A stretch of 64,000 bases of DNA from Cunninghamia lanceolata (lineage: Eukaryota > Streptophyta > Pinopsida > Cupressales > Cupressaceae). Of this stretch, positions 44,850-57,457 are shown in pieces (the first letter of the stretch is position 1; each line of letters opens with the position of its first letter). The position numbers were made by a program, and so were the translations under genes. The stretch spans positions 3,534,001 to 3,598,000 of the forward strand of contig BSBN01000297.1 in NCBI GenBank assembly GCA_027924645.1, written 5' to 3'. Under the pieces are notes generated by a model that saw only the letters and a program-made list of their open reading frames with translations, did no database searches and was not told the origin of the DNA.

Positions 44850-44864
44850 CGATGATGATATGTT
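44850..44864. repeat. LINE target site duplication (right copy)
   Basis: This is identical to 15740-15754. It marks the 5' end of the LINE. Confidence 0.93.
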
Positions 44865-45023
44865 ATTATCAATTTGATTACTCTTTACGATATGATTGTG
44901 CATGCGCGCATGCACACACACACACGAGTTACGAGACAAGTTTGGCTACTTAATTTAAATTGTTTCATATCAATTTTATTTAATCAATGTATAATGGATT
45001 CTAATTCAATCCTTGTTTTCTTG

Positions 45024-45073
<50 letters not shown>

Positions 45074-45172
45074 GTTACGAGACAAGTTTGGCTGCTTAAT
45101 TTAAATTGTTTCATATCAATTTTATTTAATCAATGTATAATGGATTCTAATTCAATCCTTGTTTTCTTACAG
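44865..45172. repeat. Tandem repeat, period 146 bp, with CA and TA microsatellites
   Basis: GTTACGAGACAAGTTTGGCT begins at 44928 and again at 45074, and the following 100 bases are nearly identical. A CG/CA-rich palindromic stretch (GCATGCGCGCATGC) lies near 44901-44914 and a pure (TA)n at 45029-45071. This is the continuation of the block left of the LINE. Confidence 0.85.
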
Positions 45173-45223
45173 GAAAAAATAACAAAATATAAACATATGG
45201 TTGAAAGAAGGGGCACTTGGTAA
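45173..45223 (+). CDS. Candidate terminal host exon
   Basis: Directly after a good acceptor (GTTTTCTTACAG) the frame EKITKYKHMVERRGTW ends in TAA at 45221-45223. A GTAAGAT donor overlaps the end, so it could also be an internal exon. Only 16 codons; the upstream exon is unknown and would lie left of the LINE. Chance cannot be excluded. Confidence 0.2.
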   Translation, partial: EKITKYKHMVERRGTW

Positions 45224-46863
45224 GATAAAAGTGGTTGATTTGGCACTAAGAGTTGTTTAAGTTGTCTTAGTTGTAGTCGTATTTTATAATTTTGTTTGTT
45301 AGTTATCAGTTAGCTATGTTTTTTTGTTGTCGATTTGGTTGTCTATTAGTAATCCTATTGTGTAGTGTGGGTAATCTTCTGCTTCTCAAGTTGGTGTAAT
45401 TTTTTTTAGTGTGTGTGTGTATGTTTATTTGTAATGCTACTTTTCCCTAGATTTATTTAATTATTTGCAGTGGTTTAAATATAGTTATTATTAGAGTTAA
45501 ACAATTTAAAGTATGCGAGGTTATCTATTCCAATGTAAATTACATGAAATAATTTAGTATGAACTCTAAAGTAAGTAATTAACATACTAAATTGGATAAT
45601 ATAATCACATGATTCAACCAAATTAACATCAAAATTATATATATTAAACATCAACAATTTCAATACATATCTGAATTAGAGTACTTGGAAAGACCACTCC
45701 AACTCTAGGAAGATTTTAGTGGTCTTGGCCCTCATAGCTATGGCGCATTTCAGATACCCTGTGTAAAAAATATAGCATGTGCCTATGCATCACAAGCCTT
45801 GACCAAGACAATCTTGAGTGTACTCTGTACTCGAGTTGGACACACTTTGTGTGCCCCCTTCTCCAATGGCCATAGCCCATCAAACCACCTTCTTCCTTGA
45901 GTGATCTCCATGCCTGCTTTCCAAATCTCATGTAAATGCTTTATATAACCTTTTAAGGGGTGGTTTCTAAACCATCACACCCTTTCACAAAGGTTGTCTT
46001 TAATAATTATTTAATAAATATAATAATTCCTCCCTTTTAGAAGGGGTCTTTTGAAATATATATTATTATTCCCCCTTTTAATAAAGGATATAATTACTTT
46101 TGTTTTTCTATCTCCCTTTCTAAATAAAGGGTCAAATAACCTTTATCCCCTTATAATTTTAAAGGTTATTCATAAAATAACTTTCTTTTCCATTTTGGAT
46201 AAAAATTGTAAGGTGCGAAAATATCACATACTAAAAAAAATATTCCAAAAAGCAATGCTCTTTCCAAATAAGGAAAGTGATTCATTTATTAATCAAAATA
46301 TTCATAGTTGCACAATAATGGAAAGTTTCCAATAAAGAAATACAATTTCATTCACTAAAAGAGTGTTACATTTACATACACCACATAGGGTGTTACATTA
46401 CATCTATTTCAATGTTACAAGTACAAAATGTTACATTAATTACTTCAGTTATTTCAATGAAAGTATTCATACAATTTTCAGATTGGCTATGCAAGCCATA
46501 CCAAGAATAATACAAAGGAACATATATACATCACGAATCATAAAGTGCTATGTCCTCAACCGCCATGACCCTAATGGTCTTTGGCAAGATGAAACCAAGA
46601 GTGTGGTTAAGGCGCTTTTTCCACCCAACCACGAAGTACTGGACTTCCCTGGGTTTCTTCCTAACTCGAAGAAAACACCGACCCTGCACGAGGAGCCTAA
46701 CAACTTGGAACGGTAAAGGCAGGAGGGAATCTTTCGATGTGTGCCTGATGCCTATATGCATTCCTAAACTAGAATGACATACTTCTTGCATACAGGATGT
46801 GGCAGAGACATAACATATTTTCTAGCTTTTCTAACCCATCTATTTCAATGGTACAGTAGCTTT
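45224..46863. other. AT-rich DNA without recognised gene
   Basis: 45224-45460 could be a 3' UTR of the preceding candidate exon. Around 45940-46150 there are repeated CCCTTTT and AAAGG blocks able to form weak hairpins. Between 46362 and 46440 the motif TGTTACA occurs four times. An 86-codon frame on the - strand (46531-46791, with KPREVQYFVVGWKKRL) has a protein-like composition but is not recognised. No element boundary was found. Confidence 0.35.
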
Positions 46864-49800
46864 TGTAACATCCTGCTCCGCGACCCCGAAGGGTAAGGGC
46901 CAAAAGAGAACCAGATTTTTTTTTTTGACATAAGTAGAAAACATACCCAGATATAGTTGTCGATTCAATAGATCGACAACATTCATGGCCAAGTATTGCT
47001 GAATGCGCAACCCGTAGGAGAGGACTAATTCACCCTCCAGAGAAAACATTATAAAACTACATTCATTCTAAACACCAAATCAAATGTTCATAATCCCATA
47101 TCTAATATAAACAAAAATCCATAAGCATCATAGAACAAGCGGATCCGATACCCACACCAGAATCCGTAAACCAAATAGGAAACATCTCATTTCTTCTCAT
47201 TAACTTGCATGATTGCATCTTCTCTCTTAAGAGAGTACAATTACATAAAAGAATACACAGTGCAATGGCATAACCATGAATATGATATAATAACTGAAAG
47301 AGTACAATAATTAAAGAAGTAACGGGAGAGAGAACATCTCCAACTGGTGCTCCGATAACTTGTACACTGGTCCCAAATGGTGGTGGCAATGCCTCCCAAC
47401 CATGTGGACTCAAAAGAGACCATCCCACCGTGCTCGGAGGTAGTCACAAGACCCAAACAGTAGCAACAAGGTAAGGGTATACATGATGGCCAACACTCAC
47501 ATCAATCATGGAGCAGACATGGAAAACAATGCATAGAGCCAAAGTCATAACATAGAGATGCTCATCAAATGTAATGTTGGGTACTACTCACCACTACCAA
47601 GGCACTAGACACTAGAGTGTAAATTAGATGGAGTGTTGTCATGCGTGCTCAAACGGATGGCACCACAAGGACTCAAGTACACTACTCATACTGACGATGA
47701 GACCCAATCATGCCCGAATCAACGCCCCATAGATGGATAACTCGACGCCCCGCAGATGGATAGGCCTTCTTGTTTAACCAAACGGGGTATACACAACCAA
47801 ACTAAAACAATCTAATAACCAGTCACAATCCCTTGCTTTTGGAGGTTGGGGTTGCTTGAAAAGTTGCGATGCTAATTATTCAACTCAAAATGCAAGAATG
47901 AAAATATCAATGTGTCTGAGATAGACGAGATCATTTGACTATCTGTTTTCAAAGTTAAACATGAATGAACTAGTTATGTTATGAGATAAAATGAAAATGA
48001 TGAATTACCAGAGTGTTTGTTAAATATGATACAAACTAAGCATGTCCAATGAAACTAATGATAATAATCCAAGAAAAAGTTTGGTTTTTAGATGTAGTAA
48101 CACAAAGAGGGTGTTACAGTGATATACAAAGAAATGTAACACTGTAAATGGTTTTTTTTATCAAGATCCAAAGTAGAAGATTCAACATCAAAAGGAGTCT
48201 CAAAATTGCTTAAGGCTTCGGTGGGCCTTTGTTTTCCCATTTGACTCTGAGTGCTGTTTCTTATCAACTGCTAAAGTTCACCCTCAAAAATCATTTTGGG
48301 CATTTAAAGTTCCATATAACTAGCAGTCACTTACAACTGAGTGAAAATAAAAGAATAACTTTAGTTGCTATTAGATTTATCTGAGTCAGAAGAGTTTCTC
48401 GTTTTGGGCTATCGATAGAAGAATGCCCATCTACCATGTAAATCAACTAGGGAGGGCAAAATCTTAGAGAATAATCCTCAGACACACACAAAATGATAAG
48501 TTTCAATGAAAATCATATACGCATACAACACACCATTCAGTCATAGGATAAATAATAATCTAATAATAAATGTAATGGGAAGTTGCATAATTATTCAACG
48601 TATCAATTAAAAAAAGTAGTTATCTAAATATAACTTTAGGGCTTCTTGATAGTAGATAAAGCCATGATGTGAGGACTTTAGAGATGCTTTGGAAATAATT
48701 AGATAAAAACGGGGAATGTCAGACCAATTTTAAAACTTGAAGATTATCCAATGAGCAATCTGGGCATTATTTATAATTTCATTCAGAATTTAACAATAAC
48801 ACGATTCAAGAAGTGATGGCATTTGAAGTCAACTGTTAAAGTGAGTAAGGAAAACTCTAAATAATTTCAATACTACCGGATCTTGCCAAAGGGACAAAAA
48901 CATGGTTTTGTAATACGAGAATTACAATACACCCTAGTAGTGCTGGAAAAACAAATACTGATACAAATACCTCTTAAGAAGAAACAAGATCTCCTCCATG
49001 GTCATGGGTCGATTCCTCAGAGGGTGATTCTTTTGTTTTCCATTCGCACTCCCCTTCAGCTCCTCAAATCTTGCAATTTTATATGCTCACCTGAGTTATG
49101 AGCTGTTCCTTGTTTCTCTTCTCCCAGTTTTCTTTTTGTTTTCAAAAGCCCCCCCTAAAATGAGGCGTATCACAACACCAAATCTCTTGAACGTCTTCTT
49201 CAGCTGCGCACCCTTCTCTTCCTCTTCTTCACTACGCTGCCTTGATGCCCTCTCGAATCAATAAAAAACCCATTCCACCCAAAGATCGGCCAGCCATTAG
49301 CTGAGGAGACATAGATCCACAACGCCCAATCTTTAAATGATTTCACCGCCCTTGCTTTAATATAGCTCATCTTTCCCTGAGATAGGTGAGGGGGAGCAGC
49401 AGGACAAGGAAGAAAAGAGAATTGATTGAGCCAATCCTATGTTACGACAGAGAGAGAATTGAATTGTCGCCCGAAATTTCGGCACCAAATTCTACAGACC
49501 ATTCCCCGCACTTCATGAGGTTGTTCCTATGAGTAGGGAAGCCAGATGCTATTTATTTCCCTCAGACTTGGCAATCTCCAAGTAGCCAAATACTCCCGAT
49601 CCATCAGCGAGAATCAACAGTTCTAGCCCTCCAAACCCTAGTGCCCTCCAACAAAGTCAACACAAACCAAAAAAGATAATCATCCATTCACTCCTCTGTC
49701 TCAAGATATTTTTATAGCATTTATCATTCCACCCACCTCTCCATGCCACGAATCCCCTCTCCAGCTGCTCACAAAAAAGCAATTAAAGAAACTCTCTTTT

Positions 49801-50131
49801 CACCTTCTTTCAGGTGTAGGGGCTGAGTCAATGCTAGGGTGTGGGTTTCAAAACCATCCTCTACTAAAGCATAAATTCGTACACCTAAAACCTCAGAAAT
49901 ATTTCTTTATGCCCCCACGTCCCACCAAAATGGGCAACCCCACCAAGCATTTAGAGGAGCTGTGATTGAATACCAGCATGAGAAGCAATATAGAAAGGTA
50001 GCATAAAATATATATAAGATCCTCAACTCAACAAATAATATATAATCCTCAAAAATATTTTCTTCCTGCCTTCATTAATCTCACCAACCCCATTTAGAGA
50101 GCCATTGTATGGCAAAGGGAGGGTTGTTACA
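46864..50131 (-). repeat. LD1 3' LTR (3.27 kb)
   Basis: Positions 46864-48849 align with 61558-63583. Differences are single bases, a T-run in place of the (TA)n of the right copy, and a 34-bp indel near 48150. The remaining part (48850-50131) is single-copy in this window because the other LTR is interrupted. No genes. Confidence 0.88.
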
Positions 50132-50618
50132 TCCTACCCCCTAGGACTAGGCTTACTCCTGGAACCCTGCAAATGCTAAGATGCAACCAAAGCACACACT
50201 AGTCCATGAAACTCGATACAATTATAAAATCAAGTTATCACATGCAAAAATACATGCAATCAGTCCTAGAACATGGGTAAAGAATAGGCAAGACACTCAT
50301 TCCTACAAAATATACATTAGCATAAAATAATTTTCTCCAATCAAAATAAAGAATGATGCCAAGGAAACCTCATCGAACAATCAACGGAAACCAAGGAGAA
50401 AAGCTTCAACCACTGCACTAGCAAACTATACATGACCACAAGGGGCAATCCAGACATTATCGTTAGGTAACCTGATGATAAGACAACATGGGAACACTGC
50501 ACTAGTAGGGTATAGTGGCTAGGGTAGGGAATAGGGCCTGTAACTATCTACAGTAACCACCATTGGGGATAATAAGAGTACGCTCAGGCCTATGAGTCCA
50601 GGCGGAGTCAATACCTAA
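50132..50618 (-). other. LD1 interior, left part, with polypurine tract
   Basis: On the - strand CCTAGGGGGTAGGA abuts the LTR. The adjoining bases (TTCCAGGAGTAAGCC) resemble the Gy1 sequence TTTCAGGAGGAAGTT at the same place, where Gy1 encodes its last residues. The rest has no ORF. Confidence 0.65.
50614..50618. repeat. Target site duplication of Co3 (left copy, one mismatch)
   Basis: CCTAA precedes the left LTR and CCCAA follows the right LTR at 58060-58064. One transition separates them. Confidence 0.75.
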
Positions 50619-51020
50619 TGTTGGTGTCAACAGGGTTATTACCTATTTTGTTTAACCTTTGTTGTGTGAATAATTCATATTATTTAACTATCTATTAGTT
50701 AAATAATACTCACACATATGTTCACATGTTAAGTTTACTTAGGAAGCATTCTAGTTGTTTTCTAGATGTTTCTAGTTTGTCTAGTTGTTGATAGTTGTCA
50801 TCTTATCCTATAGTTGTCATATGCCATAGGATTAAGACAATTGTCACATGACTACATTATCTTGTATTTCACCTTGGTCTTTATAACCAAGGCCTCATTG
50901 TACATTATGTAATCCAGTATTGTTGTATCATGGCAATATAACATTCTTTTTGCTTGTCTCTCTTGTGTGGAAGGTTATTTGGTTTTGCAGATTTGATCCT
51001 AGTGGTTGATTGCTCCAACA
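50619..51020 (+). repeat. Co3 5' LTR
   Basis: It is colinear with 57655-58059. A small inverted repeat (CCTTGGT at 50872-50878 and ACCAAGG at 50886-50892) encloses the TATA-like CTTTATA, the probable promoter. Confidence 0.93.
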
Positions 51021-51032
51021 TAGTATCAGAGC
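51021..51032 (+). other. Primer binding site of Co3
   Basis: TAGTATCAGAGC differs by one base from TGGTATCAGAGC and directly follows the LTR. Confidence 0.8.
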
Positions 51033-53444
51033 TTTGATCCTGCAAGCCCCTTCTCATTTTTGTTGAGAGATCTTGCTGTCAACTTTTTGCTGGTGCATCT
51101 TGGCTCAAAACAAAGTTCACCGTTGAGTTTAGATTGCCCAAATATGTAAGGATCGACTCTCCAAAACTTGATTTTGGACATACGTAATTTTTCAAAATTT
51201 TTGGGCTCTTATATGCATTTATGCAGAAATTTTTTGTCGAAAATGCAAAATTTTTTTAGCAGAGGGCCATTTTACCCCCTGCTATTTTTGCTTCATTATC
51301 AATTTCTTAGATCAAAATGATTATTTTTTAATCTATTTTGGTGAGATTTGACCCAGATCTTGCCTTTGTAGACAATCTTTCTGTCACTCTGGGTCAAAAT
51401 TTTTGGTCTGTAGGGTATTATTTTTGGCCAATTCAACTTTTGGCATTCCAGTCATTGTCATTCTTTGCATCGGCCCTGATTTGGTAGCATTTAGGTCTTT
51501 GCTATTCCAAATTGTGGCATATCTGCCTTGTGCAGTGATAGTATCTCAGAATAGAACAAAATCCGTGATCATATACCTCCAAGGCGTCGATCTGCATACC
51601 TCAGGTTCGATCCTTCATTGGCTTGATAACGTATTTTGCTGTAGGCATTAATATTGCCATTGGAATTTCTATATTGGGTGTTGCTTGGGGCATACATATA
51701 ACATGAGACAATCTTATTGGGACGACTTTATCAAGATCTGAACGTGTTCGATCATCTGTGCAAGATCTTAATGCAACATGTGGGAGGTCACGTTTTTGAG
51801 TGACTTTAACCAGTCTTTAGGGTTCGATGTGGCTTTGGAGAATCTTAAAATGCATTTTTTTTAGTGCCCAACAACTCAGGCGAGTCCAATCTACAAATCA
51901 TTTTTTTTGAAGCTCAAACATCTTCTATTTCGTTCCAGATCTCCACTTACAGTTCACTTTATCTGTTGCCGAGACTTCATCCTATGTTTTGGTGGAAGTC
52001 GATGCCAAAGATCGGTCAGACAGTGGCTATCGATAGATTGGAGCAGTTTGACTCTAAGATGCGGGTTGGCCGGTCCTTAGCACTTCAAAACACATATGTA
52101 TAATCATTCAGATTAGACTTGTTTGATCTACCTTTGCAGTCAGAATTTCTTTGGTGGGTGATCGACCTCATCTATATGTATTTTCATTACATCAGCAATA
52201 TGACCAGAGGCCACTTTGCAATTTATCGCTGCCTGAACAAGTTCTTGGTTTATTGCTTTGGATCGATGGTTTAATGTCTTGAGGTTGACATTTTTTTGCA
52301 ACAGTTTTTTGGCTTCTGCAGATTGGTCGAGGGCTTCGCAACAGAATTTGGCTTTGCCGACCTTCATTTGAGGATTGCAAAGTCATCTGATAGTAATCTA
52401 ATGGTGGACTATTGGACTTCCCTTCCTTCTGTGTTGAATTGACCGATCTTTGGCACTCTCAGGCCCTGAAACGACGTTCCTCAGACCAGGCGTGCCACTG
52501 TGCCTTTATTCTGCATTAGATTGGCCTTTCTCGGTCGTTTTTGGTCTCCCAGTGTTCCTCTAGCCGATGCGAACCATAGGAGTTTGGCTAAAGTTTGAAG
52601 GTTTTGATTGTTTCCCAGCTCGATTGGGCTCCACTTGGTTGACCTTTGGCCCTGACTGGCTTCTCTATGGACTCAGATAGCCATTCTTTAGGCTCGAGCT
52701 TTTTAGTCTCTAGCTACTTGAGGATGCTAGGTATGCTCAGAGAACATATTTATGGGCTGTTTTTCATCTTCAAGACAACATTTGTAATAGAGGAAGGTAT
52801 TCTTTCTTTGTTCATTTGTCGAAGATGGAGATTGAGGCCCGGTTTGGCAGGAGGCCATTACCCCCTCACAAACAAATTCACCTCTTTGTTTGTTGGTTCC
52901 ATCACTTGATCACGCTGTTGATCTTGTCGCATGTAAGCTGATGACCATTTTTTTGCAAATTTGGACAAAAAGGGAGAATTTTTCTTTTTGCCATATATTG
53001 CAAACTAGGAGGTGGATTTTTGCATTCTTATAGTCATCAGAAGGGTGGTTCAATGTACTTTACTATGGAACAGGTGATTTTTTCAGATTTTGTCATTTTT
53101 TGCTAGTTTTTTCAGCTTGAAGGTACAGTTAGTGCTTTTCTTGCAACTGACATCTTTTGCATACGACGTCAAAATATGGTAAATTTTTTTTTGAAATTGC
53201 TCAGAAAATCGCAAGGAATCTGATTGTAACTTTTGTTTTTTCCCTTGACAAGCATTTTTTGCTCAAAATTTGTAAAAATCTCCATGTGTTATAAACGGTT
53301 GATTTAAGCTTGTCGATTGTACAAATTCTTTCATTGTACTTTGCTGGGGGGTTACAATCACATTGTTAATACATTTTGGGGGGGTGAAAGGCACGATTTA
53401 AGTGCCCTTGTGTCTTTGGTTCTTGGTGTTTTTTTCTGCTACAC
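51033..53444 (+). other. Long untranslated leader of Co3
   Basis: 2.4 kb lie between the primer binding site and the gag ATG. Several T-rich stretches and a few short frames (for example 51403-51651) are present, none recognised. Co1 of the same lineage has 1.1 kb here. It could contain the packaging signal, captured host DNA or an old insertion; I see no duplication that would define one. Confidence 0.55.
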
Positions 53445-54515
53445 ATGGCAGAAAGTGTGTCTATAAAACCACTCACTCCACATAATTACCACACATGGAA
53501 GTTAAAAATGAAACAACTACTGCAATCTAAGGGACTTTGACAAATGCTAGAGGATAATCCACCTGGTTTCACTAAGGAGTTTGAAAGATTTGCTTATACG
53601 AACAAATTAGATGAAGCTATGGGAATCATAGGATTGCATGTATCAGACAAGTTGTTGTTTCATATTGCGAAGTGTAAAACACCTAAGCAAATTTGGGATA
53701 AACTTGAAGAATTGTATGGTACCATCAATGAATTCTGAATCTTGGAACTAGAGGCAGAATTGACATCACTCTCTCCAGATAGTTTTCTTACTATCCAAGA
53801 TTTTCTAGAGAAATTCAAGATGATCTTATCACAATTGAAAGGATGTGGGCACGATAAAACTAAAAAGGAATGTATCTTCTTGATTTTGTCGAAGTTGAAG
53901 GGCCCATTTCAGGTGTTTTCATCTACCTTCTATTCTACTGAGGATGCCTTTGGGAAAGACTTTAAGATGCCTAGCTTTGAGTTGTTTTGTGAGCGTCTTA
54001 CTAGGGAGCAAACAAAGTTACTTCAAATGGATGCACTTCCTAGTTTTAAGAGTCAAGCCTTGATGGCCTCATCCTCCAAGGGTAAAGGTAAGAATAAGAA
54101 GAAGCCCAAGATAGAATCTCCTTCAAGTAGTGAGTCTCCCTTCAAACCAAAGCCAAAGAATGATCACAAGCCCACTCCTCCACCTAATCCTTCCAAATCT
54201 GGCGAGTCTTCCTCTAAGATAAAGAAGAAGAAAGGTGGCACTTGTTCTTTTTGTGGCATGACAGGTCATGATGAGTCTCATTATTTTAAGAGGTTAGAGG
54301 CTTTGGAGGAAGCTATGAAGAAGCACAAGATTTCTCTTCCCAAGTCCTCCTCTATAGGCAAAGGACATGCCCTTTCAACACATGGCTTGCTTGCATCTTC
54401 AGATAGCTGGATACTTGATTCAGGTGCTTCACATCATATGACCAATTCACTTGATCTATTTGAGACTCTTTCTGATACTAGCACTTCTCAGATTGCAGTG
54501 GGGAACTCTTCATAG
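53445..54515 (+). pseudogene. Co3 gag and protease
   Basis: The ATG at 53445 (MAESVSIKPLTPHNYHTWKL) is the normal Copia opening. A TGA (53538-53540) and a TGA at 53736-53738 interrupt it. The gag domain shows KTPKQIWDKLEELYGTINEF and FLTIQDFLEKFKMILSQLKG. After a Lys/Ser/Pro-rich linker comes a knuckle CSFCGMTGHDESHYF in which the last Cys is Tyr. The protease begins WILDSGASHHMTN near 54409 with the catalytic motif intact. TAG at 54513-54515 stands after VGNSS. Confidence 0.88.
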
Positions 54516-55733
54516 ATTTTAGTCATGGAGACAGGCACCATTCAATTGCAAGATGGTTGCATTGAGGATGTTCTTTTTGTTGCTAAGATTTCTACAAATC
54601 TTCTATCCATATATTAGATTTGTCATTCTGGGGATGGGAAGAAAGTTGAGTTTACTCCTCACAATGTGGTTATTAGACAACTACAGGATCCTGAGACAGT
54701 TATTGCTACAGGGAAAGTGGATCATGCATCTAGACTATACAGATTTGATGGATTTGAGTCTTCATCAGGATCATCTCTTATAGCACATGCCGATGCCTTG
54801 AGCAAGCTTTGGCATGAGAGATTTGGACATCTAAATTACAGTTATCTTCAGCAGATGATCACAAAGAAGTTGGTTGTTGGTCTACCTAAGATTTCTTGTA
54901 GAGAGGGAGTTTGTCCAAGATGTGTACTTGACAAACATCATCAGGATCCCTTTCCTAAGGGTCAGGCTACTCGAGCTTCGGCACCCTTGGAGTTGGTTCA
55001 TAGTGATCTCATGTCTTTCCCAACTCCTTCATTTTTCAGGGGCCAAGTATGTGCTCACTTTCATTAATGATTTCTCACGACGCACATTGGTGTACTTTCT
55101 TAAGAACAAAAGTGATGTTTTTGACACATTCAAGACATATAAGGCATTTGTGGAGAAGCAGTCAAGTCTTTCTCTTCGACGGATACACACAGATAATGGG
55201 GGGAATATGTGAACCAGGCTTTTCAGGATTTTTGTTGTGCGCATAGAATTCAGCATCATTTTTCAGTTCCTTATACTCCTCAGCAGAATGGTGTGGCCGA
55301 GAGAAAGAACAAGACTTTAAGGGAGATGGAAAATTGCATGATTCAGTCTAGGTCTATGGATCCCACTTTTTGGGTTGAAGCAGTCAATTGTGCCAACTAT
55401 ATTCAGAATCGTATGCCTCACAAGGCATTGCAGCATATGACTCCTGAAGAGGCTTGGTCCCATGTCAAGCCTAATGTATCCTTCTTTAGAGTATTCGGTA
55501 GTGAGGCTTGGGCATTCATTCCGAATGGTCGGCGTAAGGCTATGGAGAAGAAGAGTCAACCTTTGATTTTTGTTGGCTATTGTGAGGATGTGAAGGCTTA
55601 TAGGTTGTTTTATCCTATCACTCGGGATGTCTACTTTCATCGAGATGTCCATTTTGATGAGTCCTTCACACAAGTGGACTCCTCCTCCACTTCTTCCTCA
55701 CTACATACTCTGCCTACTTCATCATCACTTTAG
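54516..55733 (+). pseudogene. Co3 protease end and integrase
   Basis: The protease tail (IEDVLFVAKISTNLLSIY, then TAG at 54615-54617 for Gln) leads to the pre-integrase block LWHERFGHLNYSYLQQM and CPRCVLDKHH (HHCC). The catalytic core has LELVHSDLMSFP, then after a frameshift near 55040 YVLTFINDFSRRTLVYFLKN and RRIHTDNGG, and after a second, compensating frameshift near 55200 PQQNGVAERKNKTLREMENC with the Glu. The C-terminus runs FRVFGSEAWAFIPNGRRKAM to the stop at 55731-55733. Confidence 0.88.
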
Positions 55734-56700
55734 GATGTTTTGCTTCTTGAGGATGATATAGATGAAGGTCCTACTCCACCACCTCCTCAAGCACCAATTT
55801 TTCCCCGATGGGCCCGCACTACTCTTGAGGAGGTTGGTCCTCTTGTTGGCGATCCCACAGATACTCGCCACACTCGTTCACAGATAACAGGGGTTAGTCT
55901 TTTGAGTCATGCCATTTGCATGGATCCTTAGAAGTTTTCAGATGCCGCAGGTATTCCAGAGTGGGACAATGCAATGGTTGAGGAGTATTCTTCTTTAATG
56001 AAGAATCACACTTGAGATCTTGTTCCTCTTCCTAAGGGAAGAAAATTGGTTCAGTGCAAGTGGGTGTACCACACCAAATATGCAGCTGATGGTTCTATAG
56101 ATAAGTACAAGGCTTGTCTTGTTGCTAAGGGGATTTCTCAGGTTGAGGGTATTGACTACTCCGAGACCTCTGCTCCTGTCGCCAAGATGGATTCCATTCT
56201 TCTTGTACTTTCTCTTGCTGCATCTCAAGGATGGTCAGTGTATCAGATGGATGTGAAGAGTGCCTTCTTACATGGTGATCTTCATGAGGAGATCTACATG
56301 GAGCAACCTCCAGGTTTTTTATAGGAATCTTCACTTGTTTACAAGCTTCACCATTCATTATATGGTCTCAAACAAACCCCTAGGGCTTGGTATGAGAAGA
56401 TGGATAGTTTCCTACTTGCTTCCAGTTTCACACAATGCCATTCTGACCCTACAGTTTACACTCAGAGACGTGGAGATGATCTTTTGATCCTTGTGCTTTA
56501 TGTGGATGATTTGATTCTCACAGGCAGTTCTATCTCCATGATCCAGAGTATTCAACAAGCATTGATGAAGCACTTTGATATGACAGATCTTGGTCTTCTG
56601 CACTACTTCCTTGGTCTTTAGGTTCGCCAGACTACTGAGGGCATCTTCATTTTTCAGCAGAAGTATGCTCTTGATTTGCTTTAGAGATTTCGCATGGCTG
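55734..56700 (+). pseudogene. Co3 reverse transcriptase
   Basis: After a Pro/Asp-rich linker the domain shows EYSSLMKNHT with TGA in place of Trp, [60 protein letters not shown] with the first catalytic Asp, LYGLKQTPRAWYEKMDSFLL, and VLYVDDLILTGSS with an intact YVDD near 56498. Stops occur at 55929, 56321 (TAG), 56619 (TAG) and 56682 (TAG). Confidence 0.9.
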
Positions 56701-57457
56701 ATTGCAAGCCTGCCCCTACACCATTTCAGTCAGTGTTGTACTGTCTACCAGTTGCACTACTCCCACAGTTGATGCTACATTGTATCGACAGTTAGCTGAC
56801 AGTCTTTTGTACTTGACACACAGTCGTCTTGATATTTCCTTTGCGGTTGGACTTGTCTCCCGCTTCTCTCAGGAGCCACATGAAAGTCATTGGAAGGCAG
56901 CCAAATGTATCTTGAGGTATATTTAGGGCACATCACACTTTGGCATTCATTACACATCAGGAGCTTCTTCGATTGTGGGCGTCACTGACTTAGATTGGGC
57001 TGGTGATGTTAATGATGGAAAGTCCACTTCTAGCTTTGTTTTTTGTGTTGGTTCTAGCCTAATTGCATGGTCTTGCAAGAAACAGACAGTTATTGCATTA
57101 TCATCAATAGAGGCTGAGTATCAAGGTACAGTTTTGGCTAGCCAGGAGGTTCTTTGGCTTCGACAGTTGATGACTGAGTTTGGATTTCCTCCAAATCATC
57201 CCACTACTCTTTGGTGTGATAATTAGAGTGCCATTCACATTTCTCGAAACCCCGTGGAGCATCAGTGTACTAAGCACATTGAGATCCACATGCACTTCAT
57301 CAGGCAACTCATCCAGGATGGTGTTCTCATCTTGGAGTACTTGCCTACTGAGGAGCAGGTTGTGGACATCTTCACTAAACCTTTGGCATCACCTTGCTAT
57401 CTTCAGTTGCGATCGATGCGTGGGGTGAAGGAAGTTGTCCTTGGGGGGTCTTCTTGA
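56701..57457 (+). pseudogene. Co3 RNase H
   Basis: A frameshift near 56735 leads into the frame DATLYRQLADSLLYLTHSRL. RNase H blocks are TDLDWAGDVNDGKSTSSFVF (Asp), ALSSIEAEYQGTVLASQEVL (Glu), and LWCDN.SAIHISRNPVEHQC with TAG at 57224-57226 for Gln. It ends with EEQVVDIFTKPLASPCYLQL at about 57400 and a stop at 57455-57457. Confidence 0.88.

Noticed and set aside
46362..46440. Four TGTTACA motifs as a CRISPR-like or iteron array
   Set aside because: The spacing is irregular (about 15-25 bp), the flanks differ, and the context is eukaryotic; they resemble LTR-end motifs at most.
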